Source: Thinopyrum elongatum
Lineage: Eukaryota; Streptophyta; Magnoliopsida; Poales; Poaceae
NCBI GenBank assembly: GCA_011799875.1
Contig: CM022301.1
Location: 210,511,888 to 210,575,887, forward strand
Direction: 5' to 3'
DNA: 64,000 nt
A program made the translations under genes and the position numbers. The notes beneath the pieces are model-generated. The model worked only from the letters and a program-made list of their open reading frames with translations. It was not told the DNA's origin and ran no database searches. Positions 42,422 through 54,452 of this stretch are shown here, piece by piece; positions within the stretch are counted from its first letter, which is position 1; each line of letters starts with the position of its first letter.

Positions 42422-43190
42422 CTAGAAAGTATTCCTCATCATCGCTACTGTCCTCGTCCTCGCCGCCGCCGCCTCATCATCGCCACCCCCCTTCTCACCC
42501 TGGCCGCCCTCATCCTCCTCATCGCCATCGTTATCCTCCTTGTCGGTGTAGCGCACCTTATTAGCGGCGTCTACTTCGGCAAATGCATGGCGAACCACGT
42601 CTCCTGAATATGACGTGGCCGCGAACATTTGATGCCTGCCTCCAAGACAGCCTTGTCGGCCTTTCGTTCGGCCTCCCGGATGATTTCCTCCATGTGCGCT
42701 ATCACGTTGGAGGTATTGTAAGCCGCTTCTAGCTCCACTGCGACCACGACATGGAGGAGCTCATCTAATATGGGGGCAACGCGGTTGATCCCACGCTGCA
42801 TGTCCTCCACTTGGTGGTAGGCTCTTACTCGGAGCTTGTCCAAGCGACCCAAGAGGCGGTCGCAGTCGCGGCCTGCCTCCTCTACTTCACAGAGGACCTC
42901 CTCAGCAGGTGCCTTGACTGAATCGACGAGACAATGCTGTTGTGCGACATGTTCACCGCCTGCATCCTCCACTTCCTCGGCCACATATTTTCTCTTCTAC
43001 GATGGAGAACCGAGTGACTGAGTAGACGCCGTCAATGTGGGGGCAGATCTGACGCAGCACCCGTTGGTGCCGGATCAGAGGAAGGAGGGGGGTTGGTTCT
43101 GGCGGGGTCGGCGTTAGGGGACGGAGGTGACCTATGTGGCCTGCCGCTTGCCATAGAGATATGGGGGAAGGAGGGGGTCATGAGCACCAT
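42422..43190 (-). pseudogene. Unknown protein, coiled-coil-like, broken
   Basis: I do not recognise this gene. A minus-strand reading from ATG 43190 gives a Pro/Ser-rich start (MASGRPHRSPPSPN), then after one frame change and a TAG near 42997 a KRKYVAEEVEDAGGE segment and a helical region (about 42984-42640; AEEVLCEVEEAGRDCDRLLG, HMEEIIREAERKADKAVLEA). A second frame change near 42625 leads to an acidic tail (DGDEEDEGG) ending at 42422. The 3' end lies 40 bp from the TSD of the 5.2-kb LTR. The consistent codon-level continuity argues for a former gene; tail acidity and the KRK motif hint at a nuclear protein. Confidence 0.4.
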
Positions 43191-43585
43191 CGTTGCCAAA
43201 GAAGGGGATTGAGGGTTTTCTTGGATTCGATGGTGAATCAGATGGAACCGCTAATTTATAGAGCGGTGGCATGGTGCGGAGTAGTGGGAAATTGAACTGT
43301 GTGAATGCAGTCGAGTTTGAATATGGAGGAATGCGAGTAGGTAGACAGATGCTTTGCCATCCATCTTCCAACCGATGGTGGAAGGTGTACTAAATTAGCT
43401 TTTTCCTCAAATTACCTTTCAATCTGGAAATGATCCTGGATTCAAATTCATAGGGCCGTAATTTATTTTCACTAGTTCACTTTTGATAAGTTTTTCTATA
43501 AGTAGTGGAAATTTTGTAATGTATAAAATCTATAGTATAATATATACATATGAACACCATTATTTAGATTGACGTGCACAATTCA
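43191..43585. other. No gene recognised
   Basis: Upstream flank of the broken gene; AT-rich beyond 43390. Confidence 0.5.
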
Positions 43586-44455
43586 CATGTATGGATGGAT
43601 CAACTTGTCCGGATTCAAATCAAAGTACAACCGTCCGGATTCAAATCAAAGTACAACCAAACAATGTCCAATTCACTAGAGGCTTCTTCACCAAAAGTAC
43701 ATGTCATGCACGCAAAACAAAAGACATGTCTAGACTCAACTGTTCTTGAAGTGACATGGTCAAGGCAAGTAACTGGTCAGTACAGAAAAGAATTGAGGGC
43801 TGGCTTTTGCAAATTAAACGCTCACATGCATGGATGCATTGATCAACATGTCCGGATTCAAATCGAAGTGCAACCAAAGGATGCCCAATTCACTTGAGGC
43901 TTCTTCACCGATAGAACATGTCGTACGCAAAACACAAGACATGTCTAGACTCAACCATTCTTGAAGTGACATGGTCAAGGCAAATGACTACTCACTACAA
44001 AACAAATTTGAGGGTTGTCTTGTGTAAATTAAATGCACACAAGTATGCATCGATCAACGTGTCTGGATTCAAATCGAAGAACAACCATACAATGCCCAAT
44101 TAAATAGAGTTTTCTTCACCGAAAGAACATATCGTACGTATGCAGAACACAAGACATGTCTATACTCAACCATTCTTGAAGTGACTGGACAGTACAAATA
44201 AAATTTGAGGGTTGGCTTGTGCAAATTAAACGCACACATGTATGCATCGATCAACATGTACGGATTCAAGTTGAAGTACAACCAAAGAAAGCCCAATTCA
44301 CTTGAGGCTTCTTCACGAAAAGAACATGGCGTACACAGAACACAAAACATGTCTAGACTCAACCATTCTTGAAGTGACATGGTTAAGGCAAGTGACTGCT
44401 CAGTACAAAAAAAATAAGGATTGCCTTGTGCAAATTAAACTCACACATGCATGTA
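43586..44455. repeat. Tandem array, ~207-217-bp unit, four copies
   Basis: Landmark GTCCGGATTCAAATC recurs at about 43634, 43851, 44062 and 44269 (third and fourth copies diverged). Each unit also has GACATGTCTAGACTCAACCATTCTTGAAG and ends near ATGCATCGATCAAC. The first unit additionally contains a 26-bp internal duplication. The array stops 3 bp before the Athila-like LTR. Confidence 0.9.
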
Positions 44456-44457
44456 CG

Positions 44458-46021
44458 TGATATATCTCCAACGTATTTATAATTTTTTATTGTTTCATGC
44501 TATTATATTATCAATCTTGGATGCTTTATATGCATTTATATGCTATTTTATATCATTTTTTGGGACTAACCAATTAACCTAGTGCCCAGTGCCAGTTCTT
44601 GTTTTTTTCCTTGTTTTTGGCTTTTAAGAAAATCAATACCAAATGGAGTCCAAACATGATGAAACTTTATGGTGATTTTTTATGGACCAGAAGGGACCCT
44701 AGAAGGTTCGGGAGGAGGCTAGAAGAGCTACGGGGTGAGCCACAAGCTCACAGGGCGTGCCCCAGGGGGGTAGGTGCACCTCCTGAGCTCATGGCCCCCC
44801 GTAGCACCCCTTGACCTAATTCCACCTCCATAAATTCCCAAACATTCCCAAACCAACAAAGAGCCACCCGAAACACTTTTTTCGCTGCTGCAAGCTTCTA
44901 TTCTTCTGCGATCCCATCCGGAGGCCTTTTCAGGTACTTTGCCAGAGGGGGAATCAATCACAAAGGGCTTCTACATCATCCTTGCTACCTTCTGATGATG
45001 CGTGAGTAGTTCACCATAGACCTACGTGTCCATAGATAGTATCTAGATGGCATCTTCTCTCTCTTTGATCTTCAATACCATGTTCTCCTTGATTTTCTTG
45101 GAGTTCTATCCGATGTAATCTTCTTTTGCAGTGTGTTTGTTGGGATCCGATGAATTGTGGGTTTATGATCAGATTATTCATTAGAAGTAATTGAGTCTTT
45201 TCTGAACTTTATTATGCATGATTGTTATAGCTTTGTATTTCTCTCTGATCTACCCGTTTGGTCTAGCCAACTAGATTGATTTATCTTTAGTTGGAGAGGT
45301 GCTTTGTAATTGGTTCAATCTTGCGGTGCTCTATATCCAAGTGACAGAAGATGACAAAACACATATTTGTATTGTTGCCATTAAGGGTAAAATGACGGGA
45401 TTTATTCATATTGATTGGGTTTACTTTGTCTACATCATGTCATCTTGCTTAAGGTGTTACTCCCTTTTTCATGAACTTAATACCATAGATGCATGCTGGA
45501 TAGCAGTCGATTGGTGGAGTGATAGTAGTAGATGCAGGCAGGAGTCGGTCTACTTGTCTCGGACGTGATGCCTATATACATGATCATTGCCGTGAATAAG
45601 ATCACAACAATGCGCTTTTCTATCAATTGCCCAACAGTAATTGTTCACCCATTGTATGGTATGTGTTCAACAGAGAAGCCTATAGTGAAAACTATGGATC
45701 CCGGGTCAACTTTAATCATATTATAAAATCAAAAAATACTTTGCTGCAATTTATTTACTTTCATTTTACTTTGCAATTTATCCACCTACCTATACAAGAT
45801 TTGATCCTTGCAAGTAACGAGTTCAAGGGGATTGACAACCCTCTTGCCCGCGTTGGGTGCAAGTATTTGCTTTTGTGTGCGCAGGTGCTCAAGACGGGAA
45901 TTTGCGTGGTTCTCCTATTGGTTTGATAAACCTTGGTTCTCACTGAGGGAAATACTTATCTCTATTGTACTACATCTCCCCTCCTCTTCGGGGAAAATCC
46001 CAACGCAGCTCACAAGTAGCA
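44458..46021 (+). repeat. Athila-like 5' LTR
   Basis: About 1564 bp, TGATATATCT...AAGTAGCA. The end is set by its distance (11 bp) from the PBS and by the CA dinucleotide. The partner LTR is not in the window. Confidence 0.65.
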
Positions 46022-46032
46022 GGAAGAATTTT

Positions 46033-46050
46033 TGGCGCTGTTGTCGGGGA
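46033..46050 (+). promoter_or_regulatory. Primer-binding site, tRNA-Asp type
   Basis: TGGCGCTGTTGTCGGGGA, two C-to-T differences from the common Athila primer site TGGCGCCGTTGCCGGGGA. Confidence 0.8.
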
Positions 46051-46175
46051 GACATAATCAAATTCTTATCAAGTTCCTACATACAAACTATCATCTACTT
46101 GCTCTACTTTTTATTTTCCTAGTTATGTTATACTTGTTGTCATCACACTAAAATAGGAAGGAAAGGTAAAGACAT

Positions 46176-46916
46176 ATGGATCCTCATCCACTTGCTAATG
46201 TTTTCAAACTCGCTACATGTTGTAAACCAATAGCTAAAAATGAAGAAGTGATAAAAGAAAATGCTATTGGGATACATCTACTAAATGAAAAGCATGATTG
46301 CAATTGCATTAGTATAAATTCTATGAATATCAATTGTGCTAATGATCATGATTGGGGTGATAATTATGATGCTTCTTGTGATCTTGAAAATTTGTTTGAG
46401 CTTCATAATGAATCTATGATTGATAATGATATTTGCAATACTACTAAAAGTGGGTTTGGAAGAGTGTCAACTTTAGGTAATAATGATCCCACTACTTTGG
46501 AGAATTATCAATCTTGTGAATTTTTTGATAAAAGTGGGTTTGGAGAGGTCATGACTTTAGTTAATGTTAATCCCACTATCTCGGAAGATTATAAAACTTT
46601 CAAGCATGTGGATCAAAAAGAGAATATTTTATATGATAGCTATATTGTTGAATTTGATCATGATCCTACATGTAATTATTATGAGAGAGGCAAATATGGT
46701 TACAGAATTTTTCATGTTACTCAATTACCTCTCTTGATGTTCAAATTCTTAATGTTTCGTCCTTCTTCCTTGCATATTCTAAATATGGCTAGCTTTGATA
46801 ATTTATTTAATTATGAAAGCCTATGCATAGGAAGTGGGTTAGACTTAAATGTGTTGGTTACATGCTTTATGATGCTCTCTTTGTGCTTCAATTCTTATCT
46901 TTCATGTGAGCATCAT
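46176..46916 (+). CDS. N-terminal ORF of the Athila-like element, cut by RLG-T2
   Basis: Open frame from ATG 46176 through 247 codons to the T2 border at 46916 (the frame then runs into T2 LTR sequence to 47060, which is not part of the protein). Asn/Asp-rich start with a KSGFGRVSTLGNNDPTT / KSGFGEVMTLVNVNPTI internal repeat, DHDPTCNYYERGKYGYR and a hydrophobic Leu/Phe-rich end. I recognise it only as a passenger protein of non-autonomous Athila-like cereal elements; it is not a standard gag and its function is unknown. Confidence 0.5.
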
Positions 46917-47827
46917 TGTCGCGAGTGGACACGATCACCTATGGGGCCACGGGCCCCTTGTGGTTCGGCAAGGGGGAGATCTCATTTCACAAAGAGCGAA
47001 GGCCATGAGGTAGCGCGACGACGAGACTCTGGTGGTTTTTACCCAGGTTCAGGCCGCTGAGAAGCGTAAAACCCTACTCCTGCTTTGGTTGATTGGATGG
47101 AGGAACACGACGACACGCAATGCTCAAGCCCGGCAAGATGGCCTCGGGGAGAGCTGCTACGCGAGTACAAGTGTGTAAGGGTCCGAATCCCTCTCTAGGT
47201 TGCCTCAGACCTCCTTTTATAGCTCAAGGGGTAACCACACTGGCAAAACAGACATTATCTTGTGATTAGATAGCCAACAGTGCTATCATACCTAACTCAG
47301 GCACTTAGGACAAAATGCCATAAATGCTACCTTAGGTGGCGTGCGGGGGTGCATCCCCGGCAAGCTTATATCGCCGCTTAACCATCTTCTGCTTATCATA
47401 TTGACACGCCTCTAGACGGGTGTCAAATGGGTGTGATTTGTCTTCCAGCAGGCTGCCACGTGCTTAGTGAGTGCCACTTAATCGCCTGGGGTGCTCGACA
47501 CCACATCGATAAGTGACTGGCGTCGTGGTGTGGTGGAGCGGTGGTGTTCTTGGCGGGGGTTTGGTCTTGGCGGCCCCGGCGGGCTTGCCAGGGCAATTCT
47601 GAACTTGCCTCGGGGTAGTCTCGACCTGACCGGGCTCTCCTTCCCAGCAAGGGAGGCCTTCCCAAGGTGATATCCTTCTGCCTTGTCCTTCTTAATGCTC
47701 TCCTTGATCTCACGAGGAGCGGCTTCTCTAGCTCGGCCTTTCATTACACATTGGTGTTGGATGTACGATCGTTAGTACGCCTGTGTATCAGTCCGGTCAA
47801 CGAACGCAGATGTTCGTTGCACTGACA
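46917..47827 (-). repeat. RLG-T2 3' LTR
   Basis: 911 bp, TGTCGCGAG...GCACTGACA on the plus strand. It is followed by a C/G-rich polypurine-type tract (GGCCCGGGGGCTCC on the minus strand, 47828-47841). TATAAAAGGAG at 47211-47221 reads in the minus direction. Left flank ATCAT is the presumed TSD. Confidence 0.85.
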
Positions 47828-48353
47828 GGAGCCCCCGGGCCTGGTCCATACACGCCGCCGGGCACCGTTGGGGTAGGCCCTAACAAATACACAGGCGAAC
47901 ACGTTGACCATGCCGCAGTGGAATCCATGTCTTCTTTGATATCTTCTTTGCTTCTTCATTAACCTGGAATTGAATTAGTCCCTGGTATTCCCATGAGTCA
48001 TGCAATGTCGAATGTCGTGGGGCTTCCCACGTAAAGAGCCAGGGGATGCCCATGTTCTTGAGAAGTTAATTGAAGTGTCCGCGCACGACCCCGGGGAGAG
48101 GGAGGTAACTGCCATTTTACTCTCTCCACCACGCCTGCCGTTTTTGCCACGTACGCTGCATGCATTGTGCAGGGTAGGTAACGGATGCGTAGGGTGCGGG
48201 AAAGAGTGCCATGGCAGAAAGCAGGGTGCCACGGATTGGAGCAGAAGGGCTGTTGGTGAATCTGGATGCTGTCAGTGATGCAGGTGAACCAGATAGGCGA
48301 AGTGGGGCGGTTGCACCCTGGGTGGTGAGGAGCTAGCCCCCGGCCACGCTCCG

Positions 48354-48361
48354 CTATAAAA
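48354..48361 (+). promoter_or_regulatory. TATA box of the antisense B3-like gene
   Basis: GCTATAAAAGGAGG, 81 bp upstream of the ATG at 48435, directed opposite to the element's own transcription. Confidence 0.65.
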
Positions 48362-48434
48362 GGAGGCGCGGAGGTGATGGGAGGGGCTCACCCACGCATC
48401 CTCTCTTTTTCTCTCCTTGTGCCCTTCTTCCACC

Positions 48435-49094
48435 ATGGCGAGGGGAAGAGGGCGTGGTCGAGCTCCAGCAGTGGCGACAAGGGCCTCCTCTCGGCACTGC
48501 ATCCCTGCCCCAGCTGAGGATGTAGGGGCAGGATCCAGTGCACAAGGCGGAGCCGCTGGACGTGGTCGTGGCCGGCGCGGTGCTCGGGGCCGAGGGTGAC
48601 TCGGCGATGGCTCGTCCACTCCCCCTCCAGCCGCTTCGACTCTACTAGAGGGCCATGTCAGAGACAGAATGTTGGAGTTCCTTGTTAGGCTGTGCGAGCC
48701 CCCGCGCAGCCGTCTTCGGCTTCCTACCCCTTTTTCAAGGGTAATGGAGGTTGAACAGCCGCACGGGTTGAAGCTACACATGAGGGGTTGCTGTAATGAC
48801 AACATGCGGGTGGACGTGGAGTTCCCCGCACCTCATGTCATGCTTCTCCGGCGTGGCTGGAAAACCTTTGCGTGTGCCCATAGCTTGGCGGAGGGGCACA
48901 TTCTCTATTTTAAATTAATGGAGGCCGACCTACTCTCCATCAAGGTCTTTGGGCGCTCGGGTGCTCGCTTAGGGTGTTGCGTGGAGAGCTCGACTGACGA
49001 CGAAAGCTCCTCTTCGAGCAACAACGATGAAGAGAACACTGATGGCAAAGACGACGGTGCCGAGCGGGAGGACGGCGGCTCGGACTCCAGCTGA
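48435..49094 (+). pseudogene. Antisense B3-like DNA-binding protein of RLG-T2
   Basis: 220 codons in one frame with a single TGA at 48597-48599. The ATG has an optimal context (CCACCATGGCG). The N-terminus is Arg/Gly/Ala-rich (MARGRGRGRAPAVATR, GRGRGRRGARGRG), like an AT-hook/RGG tail. After the stop come LEFLVRLCEPP, then a B3-like core: VDVEFPAPHVMLLRRGWKTF, AHSLAEGHILYFKL, LSIKVFGRSGARLG. A Ser/Asp/Glu-rich acidic tail follows. B3 domains bind DNA in plant transcription factors; binding here is inferred from fold resemblance only. It is one nonsense codon from intact, or it may start at an internal Met (48669). It lies between integrase and the 3' LTR on the opposite strand, where Tat elements are known to carry extra ORFs. 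Confidence 0.6.
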
Positions 49095-50330
49095 ACGCTG
49101 GATGCACCATCACCGTCAGCCAAGCGTCGGTGGCACCATCATCTGCACCTGGTCTTCTCCCCAGCAGAGCAATTTGCCGGGGTGTTGGGTGTGGATGCCT
49201 CCGCCTCCTCCAGCTGGACCCCGGCAGGCCTCCTCATGGACTCCGGCTTCGTCTTCCCTGCCGGTGTCCCTCCTGCCACGTTCCTTGGGTCCTGGCGGTG
49301 GTGACAAGGGCATCGCCTAGCCTCTCCTTCCGCCCTTCCAGCTTCGTCCCCGCCCTCCCGATCTTGTCAAGCTGCGTCCCGCGGGCCCTGATAGGGTCAG
49401 GCTGGGCTTCTGCCTAGGCGTTCCTTTTGCCCTCTTCACCTCCCACCGTAGTTCCTAGGAGGAGAGGGACAATAAAGGCATTACGGGGCACTTATCTTTT
49501 TTCAAACTAAAAGATGTAGGCACTTTCCAAGCTTTTAGCTTAAATTATGTAATCTTCCATCCATGCTTGTACCCTGTATGGTATGTACTTGTTTATCCGC
49601 GTATTAATGAAAAAAAAGGAAATGCCTGTCGGGTACTTGTGCATGTATCATGTTCATGCTGAGGGATAGTCCCTCAATACTTCCAAGTAAACAAGGTTCG
49701 CCGGTAAGACCCCTTGCCAGTCCCTTCCGTTGCCGCCGCTGGACCCATCCTGACGGGTTAGGAGCCTGGAAGGAAACCGGCCCCTCGCTGTCCCACCTCC
49801 AAATGTCACTACAACCATCCTGACTAAAGTAAAACTTTTGAATCAAAGGATGGGAGCATAGATGTTGAGGGCGACAAGGTTTTCTATGCACAAGTCTTTC
49901 ACATAGGTACGTATTTTTGGATGGGGAGGAAAACTTATCTATGTTTGCTGCCCTTCTTATCGCTCCGACAAGAAGGAGCTGTCGGGGACCGTTATGTTAG
50001 GCTGCTCTCACTTCTTGCCTTCGGGGAGTTCTTCCGCGGCAAGGGCCCTGTCGACAGTATAAGGGAGAAAACAGTAGCATACGATCCTCCTTAAATGGAT
50101 TTTTTATCGTAGCAAAATCATACTTAAGAAAACATGCATGGAAGTTTAGGTGCCAGCGCTTCGTTTTATTATCTTTGCACAGGGTCTATGCCCGGCTTTG
50201 TACAAAGGGTTACATGCCCATCGGCAAGGCTTGTACAAAAGGTGGTTGCCGGGGACTGAGCCCGGCAGCCGTGCCTTACGGGTAGAACTTACGAAGGTGG
50301 ATGCCATCTTTGGTCTTTAGACAGACTGCG
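49095..50330. other. RLG-T2 non-coding region between B3-like gene and integrase
   Basis: 3' flank of the antisense gene. Polyadenylation-like TTAATGAAAA near 49603 fits its plus-strand 3' end. The GC-rich first part (49120-49430) has open frames without domains. Confidence 0.55.
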
Positions 50331-51233
50331 CTAGGTCTGGTGACTTGTACTACCCTGTAAGGGCCTTCCCACTTCGGCGTCAACTTGTTGGTACCCTTGC
50401 GGACTGAACACACCTAAGGACAAGGTCGCCTTCCTCAAGGCTCCGGGCATGAACCTTGTGGCTGTGATAGCGGCGCAGGGCTTGTTGGTAGCATGCAGCA
50501 TGCACAGCGGCCCGGAGAAGATCTTCCTCGAGGAGCACGCCATCGTCATGCCGTAGCTACTCTTGCTCTGCTTCATCGTAGGCAAGTACTCTAGGTGACC
50601 CGTATATGAGTTCCATGGGGAGCACTGCTTCCGCACCATATACTAGGGAGAAGGGAGTCTGGCTGGTAGCTCAATTTGGTGTCGTCCTGAGGGACCAAAG
50701 AACCACCGGCAGTTCATCAATCCAGCACTTGCCACATTTTTGCAACTTGCCAAAAGTTCTCGTCCTGAGCCCGCGCAGCACTTCATCATTCATCCTCTCA
50801 GCCTGCCCATTGCTCCGTGGATGGGTAACAGAGGCGAAGGAGACCTTGCTTCCAAGGCTTTGGAGGTACTGCATAAAGGTGCGGCTCATGAACTGGGTGC
50901 TGTTATCGGTAATCACCCTGTTGGGTACTCCAAAGTGGCACACCAATCTTTTCAGGAATTTGACAGCTGATTGTGCGGCCACCTTCCTCACTGGCTCCAC
51001 CTCAGGCCACTTTGTAAACTTGTCGATTTCCATGTCAGAGAATTCAATGCCCCCGGCAGCACGGGGGAAGGGGCCCAAGATATCGAGCCCCCAGACCGAG
51101 AATGGCCAGGATAAAGGGATCGTCTGGAGAGCTTGAGCTGGTTGATGAATGTTTTTGGAATGGAACTGGCAGGCCTCACACTTGGTACTAGCTCAGTTGC
51201 ATCCTGGAGGGCTGTGGGCCAATAGAAACCCTA
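50331..51233 (-). pseudogene. RLG-T2 integrase (broken)
   Basis: The integrase catalytic core is readable at 51078-50671: DKFTKWPEVEPVRKV, then ITDNSTQF with the second Asp, then HPRSNGQAERMNDE with the catalytic Glu. The residue after the Asp-Asn pair is Ser where the T3 copy has the usual Gly. The segment between the zinc domain (end of the 51231-52406 frame) and the core is frame-shifted. Past the core the frame shifts again into 50331-50639. The C-terminal part is degraded. Confidence 0.75.
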
Positions 51234-52430
51234 CGAGAAGGCTTTTCCGACCAGGGCTCTCGATCCAATCTGAGAGCCACACAAACCCTTGTGTATCTCT
51301 ACCAACAGCTTCAGCCCATCTTCCCGGCAAATGCACTTCAATTTCACACCGTTTGGCCTTTTTTTGTACAGGGTGTCGTCGACAAACTGGTACATATTTG
51401 ACCGTCGGGCTACTTTTTCGGCTTCTTCTTGTTCTTCAGGAAGCTCTCCTGTTTGAAGGAAACTGACTATGTGCTGCGCCCAAGTTGGAGCCTGTGGCTC
51501 GACAACAAGGACTAAAGGAACCTCCTCGATCGTGGGAGCGCTCACCTCGACCGCAAGAAGTTGTGGTTCCGCAGGAGGGTGCTGCTCACCAACCGCAGTG
51601 GGGTTGTCCCCGGCAGCCTCTCTACCAGCGGCTTCGGGAAGTCCTACCAGGAAATACTTGCCGGAGTCCAACTTTCTCCTTTTTCTAGTCATCATTGAAG
51701 GGGACACTGATGGTTGAGTTAGATGGAGGACAAAAGTCCCTGGTTCCACACCGAGCTTTTGCGCGGCGCACTTTGACAAGCGATCAGCGATGTTATTTTC
51801 CGCACGTGGCATGTGCTCTGCTTGTAATCCATCAAAGTGCTCTTCCAGCTTTCTCAATGCCTCCACATATGCCTCCATCAACGGACTCTGATAATCTTTG
51901 TTGACTTGCCTCACCACGAGTTGAGAGTCTCCACGGATAATCAGTTTCTTGATTTCCAACTCCACTGCAATTCTGAGTCCGGCAAGGAGCCCCTCATACT
52001 CAGCAGTGTTATTGGTGGCCTTCTCTCGGGGAAAATGCATTTGAACCACATACTTGAGATGTTCTCCGGTGGGTGTGACAAGAAGCACGCTGGCTCTGGC
52101 GCTCTGTAGTGAGAAAGCACCATCAAAGTACATGATCCACTCTTGAGGCGCCTCTTTGCCGGGGAGAACTGTCTCTGGTACTTCTTCGTCTGGAGTGGGT
52201 GTCCATTCTGCAATGAACTCTGCCAATGCCCTGCTCTGAATAGTTAAGGTGCTTTCATATTTCAAGCCAAAGCTTGACAGCTCTAGTGCCCATTCGACTA
52301 TCCTGCTGGTAGCTTTGGGGTTCCTCAATATGCGCTGCAGTGGAAAACGGGTGACAACTGTGATCTTGTGGGCTTGGAAGTAGTGGCGCAGCTTCCTCGA
52401 GGCCATGATAAGGCCAAAGATCAGCTTCTA
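51231..52430 (-). pseudogene. RLG-T2 second (archaeal-type) RNase H and integrase zinc domain
   Basis: The frame after the RT ORF begins with the end of the first RNase H (KLRHYFQAHKITVVTRFPL). A second RNase H follows with WIMYFDGAFS (Asp), NNTAEYEGLLAGL (Glu) and IIRGDSQLVVRQV (Asp), all catalytic positions present. Then come a Pro/Glu-rich linker and the integrase HHCC start (EIHKGLCGSQIGSRALVGK). It is terminated by TAG at 51231-51233, where T3 has Gln. A TAG at 52428-52430 separates it from RT. Confidence 0.82.
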
Positions 52431-53708
52431 TAATCCAGAGTACCTTGACCTGGCCCCCTGTAATATGGAGCTGACAAAGTATACTGGCCGCTGTACCACT
52501 TTCTTCCTTGCTGCGGTCTTGGGATTGCATTTGCTGGCTTGCCTCGCCTCTCCCTGCATTGTGTCAAGTCCTGCAGTGGGTGCTTCGGTTCCATATCTGG
52601 AGGGGTCAGTTGCTGTGGCTACTTCCTCATCAACTTCTCGTTGTGCCAGCAGCACTGCACTAACCACTTGATTCGTTGCGGCTAAGTACAGCAATAACGG
52701 CTCTTGTGGTTTAGGCGCGACTAAGGTGGGAGCAGAGGAAAGGTAAGTTTTTAGGTCTTGCGGCGCTGCTTCTGCCTCTGAGGTCCACTTCATCGGGCCA
52801 TCCTTTTTCAAGATTTTGAAAAAAGGTAAGGCACGCTCAGCAGACTTGGAGATGAACCTACTCAGTGTGGCAATGCATCCAGCCAAACGCCTCATGTCTT
52901 TGACCGTCTTGGGTGCTTTTATTTGCTCAATTGCTCTGATCTTGTCAGGATTGGCCTCTATTCCCCGTTGGGACACAAAGAAACCAAGGAGCTTGCCGGA
53001 TGGGAGACCAAACACACATTTCTCGGGGTTTAACTTCAGATTGATCTTGCGTAAGTTTGCAAAGGTCTCTTCCAAGTCTTGTGTTGATCTATCCTTGGTT
53101 TTGACCACTATATCATCCATATAAGCTTCCACGTTTCTGTGCAGCTGGGGTTCGAAACAAATCTGTACTGCCCTCTCAAAAGTGGATCCGGCGCTCTTTA
53201 ACCCGAAAGGCATACGCACAAAGCAGTATGTGCCACATGGAGTTATGAATGCGGTTTTCTCTTCATCTTCCTTGGCCATGAATATCTGATGGTACCCGGA
53301 GTACGCATCCAAAAAGGAAAGCAAATCACACCCGGAATTGGAATCAACAATTTGATCAATGCGTGGCAGGGGGAAAGGGTCTTTTGGACATGCTTTGTTC
53401 AAGTCAGTGAAATCAATGCAGAGCCTCCATTTATCGTTTGCCTTGTGCACTACCACTGGGTTTGCTAACCAAGTTGGATGCAACACCCCTCTGACCAAAC
53501 CAGCTGCTTCAAGTTTCATGATTTCCTCGGCAATGAACTGTTGCCATTCTAAAGCTTGCTTTCTGACCTTCTGTTTGACGTGCCGAGCGTGAGGGCAGAC
53601 AGCAAGGTGGTGCTCGATTACCTCCCTGGGAACACCGGGGATGTCAGACGGTTGCCAAGCAAACACATCGACATTCGCCCGCAGGAAGGCAACGAGCACG
53701 CTTTCCTA
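52428..53708 (-). pseudogene. RLG-T2 reverse transcriptase and first RNase H
   Basis: A long frame with all RT blocks: WRLCIDFTDLNKACPKDPFP, DAYSGYHQIFM, CFVRMPFGLKSAGSTFERA and active-site YMDD. The connection and the first RNase H start follow. It is preceded by a TAG at 53706-53708 (T3 has Tyr) that separates it from protease, and followed by a TAG at 52428 (T3 has Gln). Otherwise it is intact, so decay is by point mutation rather than deletion. Confidence 0.87.
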
Positions 53709-54452
53709 TTTGTCATCAAGGGTGGCACTCATAGTGAATGTACCATCAACGCCATCCTGCCTTGCCGAGACCCTTTTCACAACAGGTGAAGCAACCCTGG
53801 GTCTTTTGCTAGTGGAACTCTCCGGCAGGTCATCAACAGGCGCAACGCACTCCGGAGAGGCGCGCTTGCTGGAGTCCTTGCCGGTATCTCTGCTAGCCTT
53901 ATTCCCCTTCTTTGTTTCCTTGGTGGGAACTGGGGCTTCTATGGCCTCAGTTGCTACCGCGTCTCGATACATCTGGTCCACACATAAAATTGCATCTTTC
54001 TTTTCTGATGGGATGGAAATGATACCCATCGGCCCTGACATCTTCAAGGTGTTGTAGGCATAATGGGATGCTGCCATGAATTTTGCCAGATCTGGGCGAC
54101 GAAGAATTCCATTGTAGGGCAAAGGAAGCTCAATGATGTCAAATACGACTCTCTCAGTCCGATAATTCAGATCCCCGCCAAATGTCACGGGCAATGTAAC
54201 CTTCCCCTTAGGCCGGCTCCTTCCGGGGTTGATTCCTTGGAACGTGCCCGTAGCCTTGAGCTCCTCGTCAGGGATCTGCAGCTTGCCAACCACTCTAGGG
54301 GAGATTAAATTTAGCCCAGCCCCACCGTCAACTAGCATCTTTGTTACTTTGAGGTTGCGGATTGTCGGAGAAACCAACAACGGCAAACACCCAACCGCAG
54401 TGGTGCGGTCGGGGTGGTCCTCCTCGTCAAAGATGATAGGCGTGCGGGCCAT
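53706..54452 (-). pseudogene. RLG-T2 aspartic protease
   Basis: Retropepsin-like domain with active-site LVDGGAGLNLI, then the FQGINPGRSRPKGKVTLPV stretch and YNGILRRPDLAKF (usually GRP). A long linker leads to RT. A 1-nt frame change near 54450 separates it from gag. Confidence 0.8.

Larger units (their letters stand above)
44458..46916 (+). mobile_element. Athila-like LTR retrotransposon, 5' part (interrupted by RLG-T2)
   Basis: LTR (44458-46021), PBS and the beginning of an internal ORF on the plus strand, cut by RLG-T2 at 46917. The rest is beyond the window. The LTR start (TGATATATCTCCAACGTAT) and the Asp-tRNA-type PBS match the Athila-lineage elements abundant in Triticeae (Sabrina-type). 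Confidence 0.75.
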
